A DNA stretch of 43,849 bases from Candidatus Adiutrix sp. (lineage in GTDB: Bacteria > Desulfobacterota > Desulfarculia > Adiutricales > Adiutricaceae): contig JAISFR010000005.1 in NCBI GenBank assembly GCA_031263565.1, positions 1-43,849 on the forward strand, written 5' to 3'. Position numbers and translations under genes: made by a program. Positions 1-8,269 of this stretch are shown here, one piece after another. Numbering within the stretch: the stretch's first letter is position 1; each line of letters opens with the position of its first letter. The notes below the pieces were generated by a model. It had not been told where the DNA came from and did no database searches. It saw nothing but the letters and a program-made list of their open reading frames with translations.

Positions 1-594
1 GCCGACCGCATGGGCCTGGATATCCACGAGGTCATCAAAGCCGCGGCCACCAAGCCTTTCGGCTTTACCCCCTTCTACCCCGGCCCGGGCATCGGCGGGC
101 ACTGCATCCCCATCGACCCTTTCTACCTGACCTGGAAGGCCCGGGCCTACGGCCTCCACACCCGTTTTATCGAACTGGCCGGCGAGATCAACCAGCTCAT
201 GCCCCAGTGGGTGGTCAACAAGCTCGTCGAGGCCTTAAATGAAAGGGGTCAGGCCCTGAAGGGGGCCCGGATACTGATTCTGGGCATTGCCTATAAAAAA
301 AATGTGGACGACATGCGGGAGTCGCCGTCGGTGGTGGTCATGGAGATTCTGGCCGCCCGGGGCGCCCGCCTGAGCTACAGCGACCCTCATGTGCCCAGCT
401 TCCCGCCCCGGCGCCAGGCCTATTTTGATCTGCGGAGCGTGGAACTGAGCCCCGGGACCCTGGCCTCCTTTGACGCCGTCCTGCACCTGACCGACCACGC
501 CGCCTTTGACCGGGAGATGATCGCCGCCCACTCCCGCCTCCTGATCGACACCCGGGGGGTCTTCCCGGCCGGGCCCAGGGTGGTGAAAGCCTGA
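1..594 (+). CDS. Nucleotide-sugar dehydrogenase, UDP-GlcNAc/ManNAc 6-dehydrogenase type (3' part)
   Basis: The 5' end lies outside the window; reading is open from base 1 and 197 residues are visible. The fragment holds the central and C-terminal parts of the UDP-glucose/GDP-mannose dehydrogenase family. The motif [13 protein letters not shown] contains the catalytic cysteine (codon 103-105), in the form typical of UDP-N-acetylhexosamine 6-dehydrogenases (WecC/WbpA) rather than UDP-glucose dehydrogenase. The C-terminal UDP-binding domain follows, with the segment [13 protein letters not shown] and a late D-P-H motif. Known role of the family: NAD-dependent two-step oxidation of a UDP-amino sugar to its uronic acid for O-antigen, capsule or exopolysaccharide. 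Substrate cannot be fixed from a fragment. A glycan cluster probably lies upstream of the window; nothing downstream continues it. Confidence 0.88.
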   Translation, partial: ADRMGLDIHEVIKAAATKPFGFTPFYPGPGIGGHCIPIDPFYLTWKARAYGLHTRFIELAGEINQLMPQWVVNKLVEALNERGQALKGARILILGIAYKKNVDDMRESPSVVVMEILAARGARLSYSDPHVPSFPPRRQAYFDLRSVELSPGTLASFDAVLHLTDHAAFDREMIAAHSRLLIDTRGVFPAGPRVVKA

Positions 595-623
595 GTTCCG
601 GGGATTGCGGAGTCGTTCCCGTC

Positions 624-651
624 GCCGGCGGAGCGCCGATCGGCGGCCGGC
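624..651 (+). terminator. Weak terminator-like inverted repeat after the dehydrogenase gene
   Basis: GCCGGC at 624-629 pairs with GCCGGC at 646-651 around an inner CGCC/GGCG stem, 30 nt after the stop codon. The following sequence is pyrimidine-rich but has no clean T run, so it may only slow polymerase or stabilise the 3' end. The rest of 652-860 shows no gene. Confidence 0.3.
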
Positions 652-863
652 TTCATTTCCTGTTTATTGTCGGGGTTTGGCTGAACTGATCCCAACTATC
701 ATCCTGGATTCCTCCCCCACACCGGCCCGCGCGTTGTAGGCCCGCTCGAAGCCCCCGCCGTTCTTCGGCCTGATACGTGATTCAGAATCCGTAAAATTAA
801 TCTCCTTATTCCGTCCTCAACAAAATTGCGCCATGCCGCTTACGTTTTCCTGGCCGGGCGCTC

Positions 864-892
864 TTGCTTTTCTGTAAAAATTGCCTTATAAT
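864..892 (+). promoter_or_regulatory. Near-consensus sigma-70 promoter for the phenol-lyase gene
   Basis: TTGCTT (864-869), a 17-nt spacer and a perfect TATAAT (887-892) predict transcription starting near 899. The next gene on this strand begins at 1241, so the transcript would carry an untranslated leader of about 340 nt. Confidence 0.65.
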
Positions 893-936
893 CTTTCAAT
901 CTGTTTCAATTATCGGGAGATAACGTGTCTCGTCAC

Positions 937-989
937 GACCGGAACATTGAGGAATTGCCGACAGGCGGCCCGGGCCGTCCGGTCTTTTT
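937..989 (+). promoter_or_regulatory. Terminator-like hairpin inside the leader (possible attenuator)
   Basis: GACCGGA (937-943) is perfectly complementary to TCCGGTC (978-984), which is followed at once by five T (985-989). This is the form of an intrinsic terminator with a 34-nt loop that itself contains a GGCCCGGGCC palindrome. It sits between the promoter and the coding region. Short competing stems just upstream (GAGA 917-920 with TCTC 928-931; CGTG 924-927 with CACG 934-937) overlap its 5' arm. No known riboswitch or T-box consensus was recognised. Function as an attenuator is inference. Confidence 0.42.
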
Positions 990-1157
990 CTCCGCCCGGC
1001 CTTCCACCTCCCGCCCCGTCTCTTTTAGCTCCCGCTATTACTATTATTATTAATTCGGGCCTGTAAAGAAAGGCCCGCAGGACAACTGCGCCCGCTATTC
1101 AACTAATTAAGTTGAAAAAGAGCAGCGAGGCGGCGGCTTGTCCTTTTTTGTTTTTCA

Positions 1158-1198
1158 GGCCCCGCTTTTTTTCGGGGCCCAATTTGGCCCCGAAAAAA
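1158..1198 (+). promoter_or_regulatory. Mutually exclusive hairpins near the ribosome binding site of the phenol-lyase gene
   Basis: Three 7-nt elements alternate: GGCCCCG (1158-1164), CGGGGCC (1173-1179) and GGCCCCG (1186-1192). The middle one can pair with either neighbour. Pairing with the second extends to a 13-bp stem (1167-1179 with 1186-1198, loop 1180-1185) flanked by T and A runs. The Shine-Dalgarno GAGGA is at 1228-1232. No T run follows either stem, so if this regulates anything it more likely acts on translation or stability. Confidence 0.4.
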
Positions 1199-1240
1199 TC
1201 AGGAGCCGCCAAAAACAGCCAGAAGAAGAGGACCAGAATC

Positions 1241-2701
1241 ATGTTGGCTAACTGCGAAAAAATCAATTTTTTCTCCGGAGAAGAAATCCCCCTGGAAATG
1301 CACAAGGCGCGCATGGTGCAGCGTATTTTCCTGCCGACGGCCGAGCGTCGCCTGGAAGTCCTGAAAGAGGGCGGATTCAACACGTTTCTTCTCCCCAACC
1401 GGGAAGTCTTTCTGGACATGCTCACCGACAGCGGCGTCAACGCCATGAGCGAAGCCCAGTACGCGGCCATGATGCTGGCCGACGACAGTTACGCCGGCAG
1501 CCAGACCTTCTACCGCCTGGCCGAGACCTTAGGGGAACTCTTCGGCACCAAATACTTCCTGCCGGCCCACCAGGGGCGGGCCTGCGAAAATATTCTGGCC
1601 AACGCCTATGTCGGCGAAGGCCGCGTCACCATCATGAACTACCATTTCACCACCACCAAGGCCCACATCACCCGCCTGGGCGGCCGGGTTCTGGAGGCCC
1701 TGGCCGACGACGCCCTGGAGAGCGCCAGCGACAACCCCTTCAAAGGCAATTTTGACCTGGGCAAACTGGAAAAAATGGTGGCGGAAGCCGGGGTTGATAA
1801 CGTGGCCTTTGTGCGCCTCGAGGCCGGCACCAACCTCATCGGCGGACAGCCGGTCTCCATGGCCAACATGCGGGCCGTCTCGGCCTTCTGCCGGAAGCGC
1901 GGCTTGCTCCTGGTCTTTGACGCCAGCCTTCTGGCCGACAACCTCTACTTCATCAAAACCAGGGAAGCCGCCGAGGCTCACCGCTCTTTGGCCGAAATCG
2001 TTCTGGAGATCGGATCCCTGATGGACATCAGCTACTTTTCCGGCCGCAAGCTGGGCTGTGCCCGGGGCGGCGGGCTGATCACCTCCAGCGCGGAACATTA
2101 TGAGAAAATGCGCGGCCTGGTGACCCTCTACGAAGGTTTTCTGACCTATGGCGGCATGTCGGTCCGGGAGATGGAGGCCATGAACGTGGGCCTTAAGGAA
2201 ACCCTGGATTTTCAGGTCATCAACCAGACGCCGATTTTTGTGGCCGCTCTGGGGCGGGAACTTGTGGCCAGGGGCCTGCCGGTGATCACTCCCTTTGGCG
2301 GCCTGGGCTGTCATGTGGACGCCGGAGCTTTCCTGGCGCATGTGCCGCAGGAGCAATACCCGGCCGGCGCCCTGGCCGCGGCCGTTTATCTGACCGGCGG
2401 CATCCGGGGCATGGAACGGGGCACCCTCTCGGAGCAGCGCGGGCCCGACGGCCGCGAAACCATGGCCCAGATGGAACTGGTCCGCCTGGCCGTGCCCAAG
2501 CGGGTTTTCACCTTATCCCAGTTAAAATTCGTGGCCGACCGGCTGGCCTGGCTGCACAAGAACCGGGAGCTGGTCGGCGGGCTGGAATTTGAAGAGGAAC
2601 CGGAGTCCCTGCGTTTCTTCTTCGGCCGGCTGCGGCCGAAAGGCGACTGGCCCGAGCGCCTTCTGGAGCGCTTTCTCAGGGATATGCCCTCAGGCGTCTG
2701 A
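1241..2701 (+). CDS. Tyrosine phenol-lyase / tryptophanase family PLP lyase
   Basis: A 486-aa protein, the normal length for beta-eliminating lyases (456-471 aa). Known reaction: PLP-dependent cleavage of L-tyrosine to phenol (or tryptophan to indole) plus pyruvate and ammonium, in the cytoplasm. Family landmarks are in order: LTDSG-NAMS, YAGS, HQGR-CEN, GGQPVSMANMRAV, FDAS with NLYFIK, and the PLP lysine K270 in SGRK. MERG with R393 matches the arginine that marks tyrosine phenol-lyase over tryptophanase. The Gly-Gly-His seen in both enzymes is Gly-Gly-Leu here (L355), so substrate is uncertain. The ATG at 1241 has GAGGA 8 nt upstream. The frame stays open to a TTG at 1112, but that stretch has no SD and is not family-like. 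No aromatic permease gene adjoins. It lies downstream of a strong promoter and structured leader. Confidence 0.88.
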   Translation: MLANCEKINFFSGEEIPLEMHKARMVQRIFLPTAERRLEVLKEGGFNTFLLPNREVFLDMLTDSGVNAMSEAQYAAMMLADDSYAGSQTFYRLAETLGELFGTKYFLPAHQGRACENILANAYVGEGRVTIMNYHFTTTKAHITRLGGRVLEALADDALESASDNPFKGNFDLGKLEKMVAEAGVDNVAFVRLEAGTNLIGGQPVSMANMRAVSAFCRKRGLLLVFDASLLADNLYFIKTREAAEAHRSLAEIVLEIGSLMDISYFSGRKLGCARGGGLITSSAEHYEKMRGLVTLYEGFLTYGGMSVREMEAMNVGLKETLDFQVINQTPIFVAALGRELVARGLPVITPFGGLGCHVDAGAFLAHVPQEQYPAGALAAAVYLTGGIRGMERGTLSEQRGPDGRETMAQMELVRLAVPKRVFTLSQLKFVADRLAWLHKNRELVGGLEFEEEPESLRFFFGRLRPKGDWPERLLERFLRDMPSGV

Positions 2702-2802
2702 TGATTGGCCAGATGAGCTCGGTTTTTCAAGTGGCAAATTCGGCTTGAAATGGCTATTATATCTCCCCGGGACCTAATTCCAATTTCAGTCGGAGGCGGG
2801 GC

Positions 2803-4257
2803 ATGAATAACGAGGCCGTTTCTCTTCTTCCCCACCAGGCGGTGGAGCCCCGCGACCGCCGCCTGGTTCTGGCCATGGCCGTTCTGGCCAACCTTCTGGG
2901 CAACATGGGTCTGGTGGGCATCAACCTGGCCCTTCCGGACCTGGAGCGGTCCTTGGGCCTGTCGGCGGTTTTGCTCGGCTGGGTGCCCTTGAGTCAATTC
3001 ATGGCCATGGCCGCCGTAGCCGCCCCCGGGGCCAAACTGGCCGATATCTGGGGCCGGCGGCGGACCACCATCATCAGCCTGCTTCTGGCCATCGCCGGGC
3101 TGGTCCTGAGCGCCCTGGCCCGGGAACCGGTCTCCCTTTTCGTCGGCCGGGTGCTGACCGGGCTGGGGCTGGCCGTGGTCTTCACCAACCTCACGGCCAT
3201 GGCCACTTCGGTCCATCCCCCGGAAATGCGCGGCCGGGTGCTGGGCTATACGGTTTCTTCGGTCTATGTGGGGCTCAGCCTGGGCCCGCTGACCTGCGGC
3301 TACCTGGTGGGCTGGTTCGGCTGGCGGGCCGTTTTCTGGCTCAGCGTGGCCGGCTTTCTGCCGCCTTTGATCATCTGCCTGATGGTCCGGGTGGAACAGC
3401 GCCCGGCCAGGGGGGAAAAGCTGGACCGGCTGGGCTCTCTGTGGTGGCTGCTGGCTATTGCCGCGCTTTTTTTCGGGCTGACCAATATAACCCAATTCTG
3501 GACAGCGGGCGGGCTGAGGCTGCCGCTCGGGGCCCTGATGATGCTTCTGGGCCTGATTTTCAGCGTCGCCTATGTCGTCCACAGCCTGAAGAGCCCCAAC
3601 CCGGTGCTGGACATGCGCCTGTTTCTGGAAAGCCGCCGCTTCGCCTTCTCTTCCCTGGCGGCCTTCATCAGCTACAGCGCCTCCACCGGCGCCGGCCTCC
3701 TTTTGAGTCTCTATCTCCAATACACCAGGGCTTATCCGGCGGCCACGGCCGGGCTGATCCTCATGATCCAGCCGGCTTTCCAAGCCTTGATAACCCCCTT
3801 TACCGGCCGCCTCTCAGATCGGCTGGATGCCGGCCTGATGGCCTCGGCCGGCATGGGCGTTCTCTGCCTGGCCCTGCTTGTTCTGGCCCTGGCGCTGACT
3901 CCGGAGACGCCGCTTTCGGTCTTTGCGGCCATCCTGATGCTGCTGGGCCTGGGTTTCGCCACCTTCGCGGCCCCCAATTCCAACGCCATCATCGGCGCGG
4001 CCCCGCCCAGCCGGGTGGGCCAGGCCGCGGGCACCATCACCGCCACCCGTCTGTGCGGGCAGGTTTCCAGCATTGCCCTGACCACCCTGGTCTTCAGCCA
4101 GGTCATCGGGCCGGGCCGGATCACCCCTGACAAATATCCGGATTTCATGGCCGCGGCCACGGTCTGTTTCAGTATTTTTGCGCCGATCTGCCTGGTCGGC
4201 GTTCTGGCCTCCCTGGCCCGGGGCCGAAATAAAGTTGAAAAGGCGGTCAGCCGATGA
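2803..4257 (+). CDS. MFS drug exporter, DHA2 (EmrB/QacA) type
   Basis: 484 residues with about 14 hydrophobic segments, the size and topology of the 14-TM DHA2 drug:proton antiporters of the inner membrane. Motif A is visible as GAKLADIWGRRR (about residues 75-87). Motif C, the antiporter signature, is visible around residues 155-175 as GLSLGPLTCGYLVGWFGWR. The ATG has GGAGG at 2792-2796. It lies 101 nt after the phenol-lyase stop and overlaps the ymdB start by 4 nt, so it is translationally coupled to ymdB. Export of phenol, indole or another toxic product of the upstream lyase is an attractive but unproved role. No TetR-type regulator or membrane-fusion partner is adjacent. Confidence 0.85.
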   Translation: MNNEAVSLLPHQAVEPRDRRLVLAMAVLANLLGNMGLVGINLALPDLERSLGLSAVLLGWVPLSQFMAMAAVAAPGAKLADIWGRRRTTIISLLLAIAGLVLSALAREPVSLFVGRVLTGLGLAVVFTNLTAMATSVHPPEMRGRVLGYTVSSVYVGLSLGPLTCGYLVGWFGWRAVFWLSVAGFLPPLIICLMVRVEQRPARGEKLDRLGSLWWLLAIAALFFGLTNITQFWTAGGLRLPLGALMMLLGLIFSVAYVVHSLKSPNPVLDMRLFLESRRFAFSSLAAFISYSASTGAGLLLSLYLQYTRAYPAATAGLILMIQPAFQALITPFTGRLSDRLDAGLMASAGMGVLCLALLVLALALTPETPLSVFAAILMLLGLGFATFAAPNSNAIIGAAPPSRVGQAAGTITATRLCGQVSSIALTTLVFSQVIGPGRITPDKYPDFMAAATVCFSIFAPICLVGVLASLARGRNKVEKAVSR

Positions 4258-5045
4258 CCCGCATATTATTCCTCGGCGATATTTTTGGCCGGCCCGGCCG
4301 GCAGGTGGTGCGCGATCTGCTGCCCGGCCTGGTGGGGCGGGAGGAGATTGACCTGGCCCTGGCCAACGGCGAAAACGCCTCCGGCGGCCTGGGCCTGAAC
4401 CCCGAGGAGGCCCGGGAGCTTCTGGGCTGCGGCCTGGCCGCCCTCAGCGGCGGCAACCACAGCTTCCGTCATAAAGCCCTGGAAAAGGCCCTGAACGAAG
4501 ACCCCCGGCTGATCAGGCCGGCCAATTTCCCGGAACCCTGCCCCGGCCGGGGCTGGACCATGCTGGAAACCCCCGGCGGCCTCCGGGTGGCTCTGGGCAA
4601 TATCATGGGCCGGGTTTTCCTGCCGAACAATGTGGACTGCCCTTTTAAGGCCGCCGACCGTATTTTGGCGGAAATGAAGGCCGCCGGGGCCGACCTGACG
4701 CTGATCGACTTCCACGCCGAGGCCACCAGCGAGAAAAAAGCCATGGGCTGGCATCTCGACGGACGGGCCGGAGCCCTTCTGGGCACCCACACCCACGTCG
4801 CCACCGCCGATGCCCAGATTCTGCCCGGCGGCCTGGCCTACATGACCGATGTGGGCATGTGCGGCCCGCATCATTCGGTTATCGGCATGAGCCGGGAAAC
4901 AGTGCTGCCCGGCTTCCTGACCGGGCGGCCCCACCGCTTTGAACCGGCGTCCAGGGGCGTCCGCTTGAACGGGGTCATCATCGACTTTCATGAAGGGGGC
5001 CGGGCCGCGGCCATCCGGCCGCTGGATCTGCCAGGCAACCGCTAG
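4254..5045 (+). CDS. ymdB: YmdB-family metallophosphoesterase
   Basis: 263 aa, the full length of the YmdB (TIGR00282) family of dinuclear-metal phosphoesterases; family members hydrolyse 2',3'-cyclic nucleotides such as 2',3'-cAMP, and Bacillus YmdB affects biofilm and motility choice. The metal ligands are all visible: D9 in FLGDIFGRPGR, E40/N41 in ANGEN, N68/H69 in GGNH, H154 in DFHAEATSEKKAMGW, and H179/H181 in GTHTH, followed by TDVGMCGPHHSVIGM. The start overlaps the MFS stop as ATGA. Partnership with the exporter may be only operon sharing. The family call is strong; the physiological role here is not shown. Confidence 0.9.
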   Translation: MTRILFLGDIFGRPGRQVVRDLLPGLVGREEIDLALANGENASGGLGLNPEEARELLGCGLAALSGGNHSFRHKALEKALNEDPRLIRPANFPEPCPGRGWTMLETPGGLRVALGNIMGRVFLPNNVDCPFKAADRILAEMKAAGADLTLIDFHAEATSEKKAMGWHLDGRAGALLGTHTHVATADAQILPGGLAYMTDVGMCGPHHSVIGMSRETVLPGFLTGRPHRFEPASRGVRLNGVIIDFHEGGRAAAIRPLDLPGNR

Positions 5046-5111
5046 GAGCCTGCCGGGGAATATGAGATAAGCTATTAAGCCGGGCAAATAAGTCTACGGC
5101 CCCCGGATATA

Positions 5112-6323
5112 TTATTCGCTCGCCTTGAAGTTGTACGCCGGGCGAATCCGTTCCACAATCTCCGCCGACGGTTCGAGGTGACGCATGATTTCGTCAATGC
5201 TCTTGTAGGCCATCGGCGCTTCATCAAGAGTGCGGCGGTTGACGGAGGTCGTGAAAATCCCGCTCATCTCGCTTTCGTATTCGTCCATCGACAGGGTTTT
5301 CATCGCCGCCATACGGCTCATCAGCCGCCCGGCGCCATGGGGCGCGGATTGGTTCCAGTCGTCATTGCCCTTGCCGACGCAGATCAGGCTGCCGTCCCGC
5401 ATATTTATGGGTATCAGCAGCCGTTCGCCGCGCTTCGCGGACACGGAGCCTTTCCGCAGAATCATCGAATCCGGGTCAATGTAGTTGTGAATGGTCGTGA
5501 AGCGGTCAGCCGCGGTCAAGTTCATTCCGCGCAGGATTACCTCCGTCATCGCCTGGCGGTTAAGCACGGCGAAACGCTGGATAATCCGCATATCGTGGAT
5601 ATAGTCCTCAAACAAGCCGCCGCTGACATAGGCCAGGTCTTTGGGAATCGCGCCGGCCCCGCGCGTCGTCTCGGCTTTGAGCCGCTTGATGGTATCCGCT
5701 ATCTCGCGCTCGCGCCCCGCGGCTTTCAACTTGGCGATTGTTTCCTCAATCTGCCGTTTGGAGTTGCCGCAGAGCGTCCTGTACGCTTCTTCCTGATAAT
5801 AATCGGCGACCTCCGTGCCAAGGTGCCGGCTGCCGGAGTGGACGACAAGGTACAGTTCCCCGTTATCTGAACGGTCAATCTCTATAAAGTGGTTGCCGCC
5901 GCCGACTGTGCCGATGCTGCGCGTGGCGCGGTTTATGTTCACCTCGCGAACGCAGCGCAAGTCGCCAAGGTCTATTTCGGCGTTCAGGGGGTGCGGCGTG
6001 TCGCGGACTTCCCGCCCGGAGGGTATGTCGCGGCGAATCAGATTGTCGAGTGCGGCCCAATCGATCTCTTTTTCAGCCAGCTTCACCGTTTCCATACCGC
6101 AGCCGATGTCCACGCCCACCATGCCCGGCACGATTTTGTCCGTGATGGTCATCGTCGTGCCGATGGTACAACCCTTTCCGGCGTGAACGTCCGGCATTAT
6201 GCGGATTTTACAGCCCGCGAACTCGGCGCGGTCGCAGACCGTCTTTATCTGCTCCGCCGCCCTGTTTTCGAGCGCGTCGGTGTAGACAATCGCTGTGTTG
6301 TGGGTTCCGGTTATCTCAATCAT
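5112..6323 (-). CDS. rtcB: RtcB-family RNA-splicing ligase
   Basis: 403 aa, shorter than archaeal RtcB (about 480) and typical of the compact bacterial form. RtcB joins 2',3'-cyclic phosphate or 3'-phosphate ends to 5'-OH RNA ends with GTP and Mn2+. Landmarks: PDVHAGKGCTIG, GVDIGCGM (D72, C75), GGGNHF, HSGSRHLG, and H329 in HGAGR, the histidine that carries GMP. All metal and guanylylation residues appear present. The ATG at 6323 has GAGG upstream. An in-frame ATG at 6377 is rejected because the promoter -10 box overlaps it. Codon choice is visibly less GCC/CTG-biased than in neighbours, suggesting later acquisition. No rtcA, rtcR or archease gene is adjacent. It converges with ymdB, which handles cyclic phosphates; whether that is meaningful is speculation. 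Confidence 0.92.
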   Translation of the reverse strand: MIEITGTHNTAIVYTDALENRAAEQIKTVCDRAEFAGCKIRIMPDVHAGKGCTIGTTMTITDKIVPGMVGVDIGCGMETVKLAEKEIDWAALDNLIRRDIPSGREVRDTPHPLNAEIDLGDLRCVREVNINRATRSIGTVGGGNHFIEIDRSDNGELYLVVHSGSRHLGTEVADYYQEEAYRTLCGNSKRQIEETIAKLKAAGREREIADTIKRLKAETTRGAGAIPKDLAYVSGGLFEDYIHDMRIIQRFAVLNRQAMTEVILRGMNLTAADRFTTIHNYIDPDSMILRKGSVSAKRGERLLIPINMRDGSLICVGKGNDDWNQSAPHGAGRLMSRMAAMKTLSMDEYESEMSGIFTTSVNRRTLDEAPMAYKSIDEIMRHLEPSAEIVERIRPAYNFKASE

Positions 6324-6375
6324 AGTCAGACCTCGGTTTCTACCGTCGCCACACCGCCGGCGTGACGCCGAAGCC

Positions 6376-6404
6376 ATTATATCATATAGTCATTCTTTTG
6401 TTAA
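6376..6404 (-). promoter_or_regulatory. Sigma-70-type promoter of rtcB
   Basis: On the minus strand TTAACA (6404-6399), a 17-nt spacer and a perfect TATAAT (6381-6376) predict a start near 6369, giving a leader of about 46 nt to the ATG at 6323. No -24/-12 sigma-54 site like that of the rtcR-controlled E. coli rtcBA operon was seen. Confidence 0.6.
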
Positions 6405-6426
6405 GATTCTCAAACCCCGGACACCG

Positions 6427-6589
6427 ATTCTCAAAGTAGCTTTCCATCTTCAAATGCTCCGGTCGTAGCCGGGCAAAAAGTGCGATTTTTGCCCGGCAGG
6501 GTACGGATTGGCCGACCGAACCGGTCGCTCCGCTCCGTCGCCCTCTCCGGGGCGACCGGCTATTTTTATAATCGGGCGTACTTGAGAAT
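6427..6589 (+). repeat. 163-bp MITE-like element, copy A
   Basis: Bounded by imperfect terminal inverted repeats, ATTCTCAAAGTA (6427-6438) and TACTTGAGAAT (6579-6589). Near-identical to the reverse complement of 26963-27125 (about nine substitutions and one 1-nt indel by eye). Internal hairpins: CCGGGCAAAAA with TTTTTGCCCGG; GACCG with CGGTC; GTCGCCC with GGGCGAC. No ORF. The right end carries an outward TATAAT (6567-6572) aimed at the downstream activator gene. A second GATTCTCAAA lies just outside, starting near 6405. Confidence 0.8.
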
Positions 6590-6686
6590 GGCTGTCTGTG
6601 AAGCCAGGGCCTTGAGTTTTGAGCGTCAAAATATTATCATAGGAAACTGGTGGACCAATGAGAGCTTGATCTTCCGGGAGGAAACG

Positions 6687-8234
6687 ATGGGCGACGTACT
6701 GATCGTGGTGAAGGACGACAAGCTGGCCGGAAGACTGGCCACCGCCTGCCAGGACCGCGGCGCGGCCACTTTCCGAGCCCTGGGCGCGGCCCAGGCCCTG
6801 CCGGAGATCAACCGGGCCGGCGGCGGCCGCGCTTGGGCCGGGCTCCTTTTGGACCTGGGCTACAGCCAGGGCAAACCCCTGGACCTGGCGCGCGATTTTC
6901 TGGAGGCCAACCCCGATCTCAAGATCGTGGCCCTGGGCCGCCAGGTGGAAGTCAAGACCCTGACCGCCCTGATGCGCCTGGGCGTTTTTGATTTTCTGGA
7001 ACTGCCGCCCGACCCGGAGGAACTGTCCCGCTGCCTGGACAAGTTCCTGGGCCGCCTGGGGCCGGAAAAGGATGACAAGGCCCGCCCCCCGGCCCGGGCG
7101 CCGGGCCGCTATGGCCCCATCGTCGGCCGCAGCGCGGCCCTCAAAAGGGTTTTCCGCCTGGTGGACAAAGTGGCCGCCACCGATTCCACAGTCATGATCC
7201 ACGGCGAGAGCGGCACCGGCAAGGAACTCATCGCCCGGGCCATCCATCAGGTCAGCCCCCGGGCCGACAAAGCCCTGATCCCGGTCAACTGCGGAGCCAT
7301 CCCCGAGGAACTGCTGGAAGCCGAACTCTTCGGCCATGAAAAGGGGGCTTTCACCAACGCCATCCGCACCCGCATCGGCCGCTTTGAAATGGCCGACGGG
7401 GGCAGCATCTTTCTGGACGAAATCGGCGACATGAGCCCCAAGCTGCAGGTCAAGCTTCTGAGGGTGCTGCAGGAACACGAAATCGAACGGGTGGGCGGCG
7501 ACAGGGTCATCAGCGTGGATATCCGGGTCATCACCGCCACCCATGTAGATCTGGTCCGGGCCGTGGAGGACGGCCGTTTTCGCGAAGACCTCTTCTATCG
7601 GCTGAACGTCATCCCCATCACCGTACCCCCCCTGAGGGAGCGGCTGGACGATCTGCCCCTTTTGATCGACTATTTTCTGGCCCGTTTCCGCGAGACCCGG
7701 GGCAGCGAAGTGCTGGGCGTGGACCGGGAGGCGCTGAACCGTCTTCTGACTTACAACTGGCCGGGCAACGTCCGGGAGCTGGAAAATCTCGTGGAGCGCA
7801 TGGTCACCCTGGCCGAGGAAAAGATCCTGACCGTGGAGGACCTGCCGGGCAAGCTTCTTAAGGCCACCGAAGGTCTGGAGCCGCCGCTGATCGCGGCCCT
7901 GCCGCCGGAAGGAGAGGCGGACGACCCGGAACCGGCGGCCACCGGGCCGGAGGAAAAAGCCGAGCTCCGCGCCGGCGCTCCGCCGGCCGCCGAAACCGGG
8001 GGGCCGGTCGGGGCCGACTTGTCCGCCGACCCCGTGCGGTCCGCCGACTGGGCGTTTCCCCCGGAAGGGCTGGATTTCAACGCCCTGGTGTCGGCCTATG
8101 AGGAGCGCCTGATCCGGGCGGCGCTGGAGGCCGCCGGCGGGGTCAAGAATCAGGCGGCCAGGCTTCTGGGCCTCAACCGCACCACCTTGGTGGAAAAAAT
8201 GCGGAAAAAGGGGCTCGGTTCCGAGGATGGCTGA
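6687..8234 (+). CDS. Sigma-54-dependent activator with degenerate receiver domain (NtrC family)
   Basis: 515 aa in NtrC order. Residues 1-125 resemble a receiver domain with acceptor D56, but the first acidic patch reads KDD and the conserved lysine of the usual TKPF motif is replaced (LELPP, residues 104-108), so normal phosphoryl control is doubtful. The AAA+ domain (about 140-375) has Walker A GESGTGKE, Walker B IFLDEIGD, and the sigma-54 contact loop as GAFTNA (220-225) instead of GAFTGA. A Fis-type helix-turn-helix occupies the last 40 residues (NQAARLLGLNRTTL). SD GGGAGG at 6676-6681. The window has two consensus sigma-54 promoters (flgF and the small RNA), so this is a candidate regulator of them, but linkage is inference. 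The next gene starts 35 nt downstream. Confidence 0.88.
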   Translation: MGDVLIVVKDDKLAGRLATACQDRGAATFRALGAAQALPEINRAGGGRAWAGLLLDLGYSQGKPLDLARDFLEANPDLKIVALGRQVEVKTLTALMRLGVFDFLELPPDPEELSRCLDKFLGRLGPEKDDKARPPARAPGRYGPIVGRSAALKRVFRLVDKVAATDSTVMIHGESGTGKELIARAIHQVSPRADKALIPVNCGAIPEELLEAELFGHEKGAFTNAIRTRIGRFEMADGGSIFLDEIGDMSPKLQVKLLRVLQEHEIERVGGDRVISVDIRVITATHVDLVRAVEDGRFREDLFYRLNVIPITVPPLRERLDDLPLLIDYFLARFRETRGSEVLGVDREALNRLLTYNWPGNVRELENLVERMVTLAEEKILTVEDLPGKLLKATEGLEPPLIAALPPEGEADDPEPAATGPEEKAELRAGAPPAAETGGPVGADLSADPVRSADWAFPPEGLDFNALVSAYEERLIRAALEAAGGVKNQAARLLGLNRTTLVEKMRKKGLGSEDG

Positions 8235-8269
8235 GCGCGGCCCGGCCATTTCGGGGGCGGACTTTTAAG

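Noticed and set aside
1112-1240. In-frame upstream extension of the phenol-lyase ORF from TTG at 1112
   Set aside because: No SD, not family-like, and it covers the hairpins; the ATG at 1241 has a proper SD and family length.
2386-3783. 465-codon minus-strand open frame
   Set aside because: Shadow of the phenol-lyase and MFS genes; low-complexity translation.
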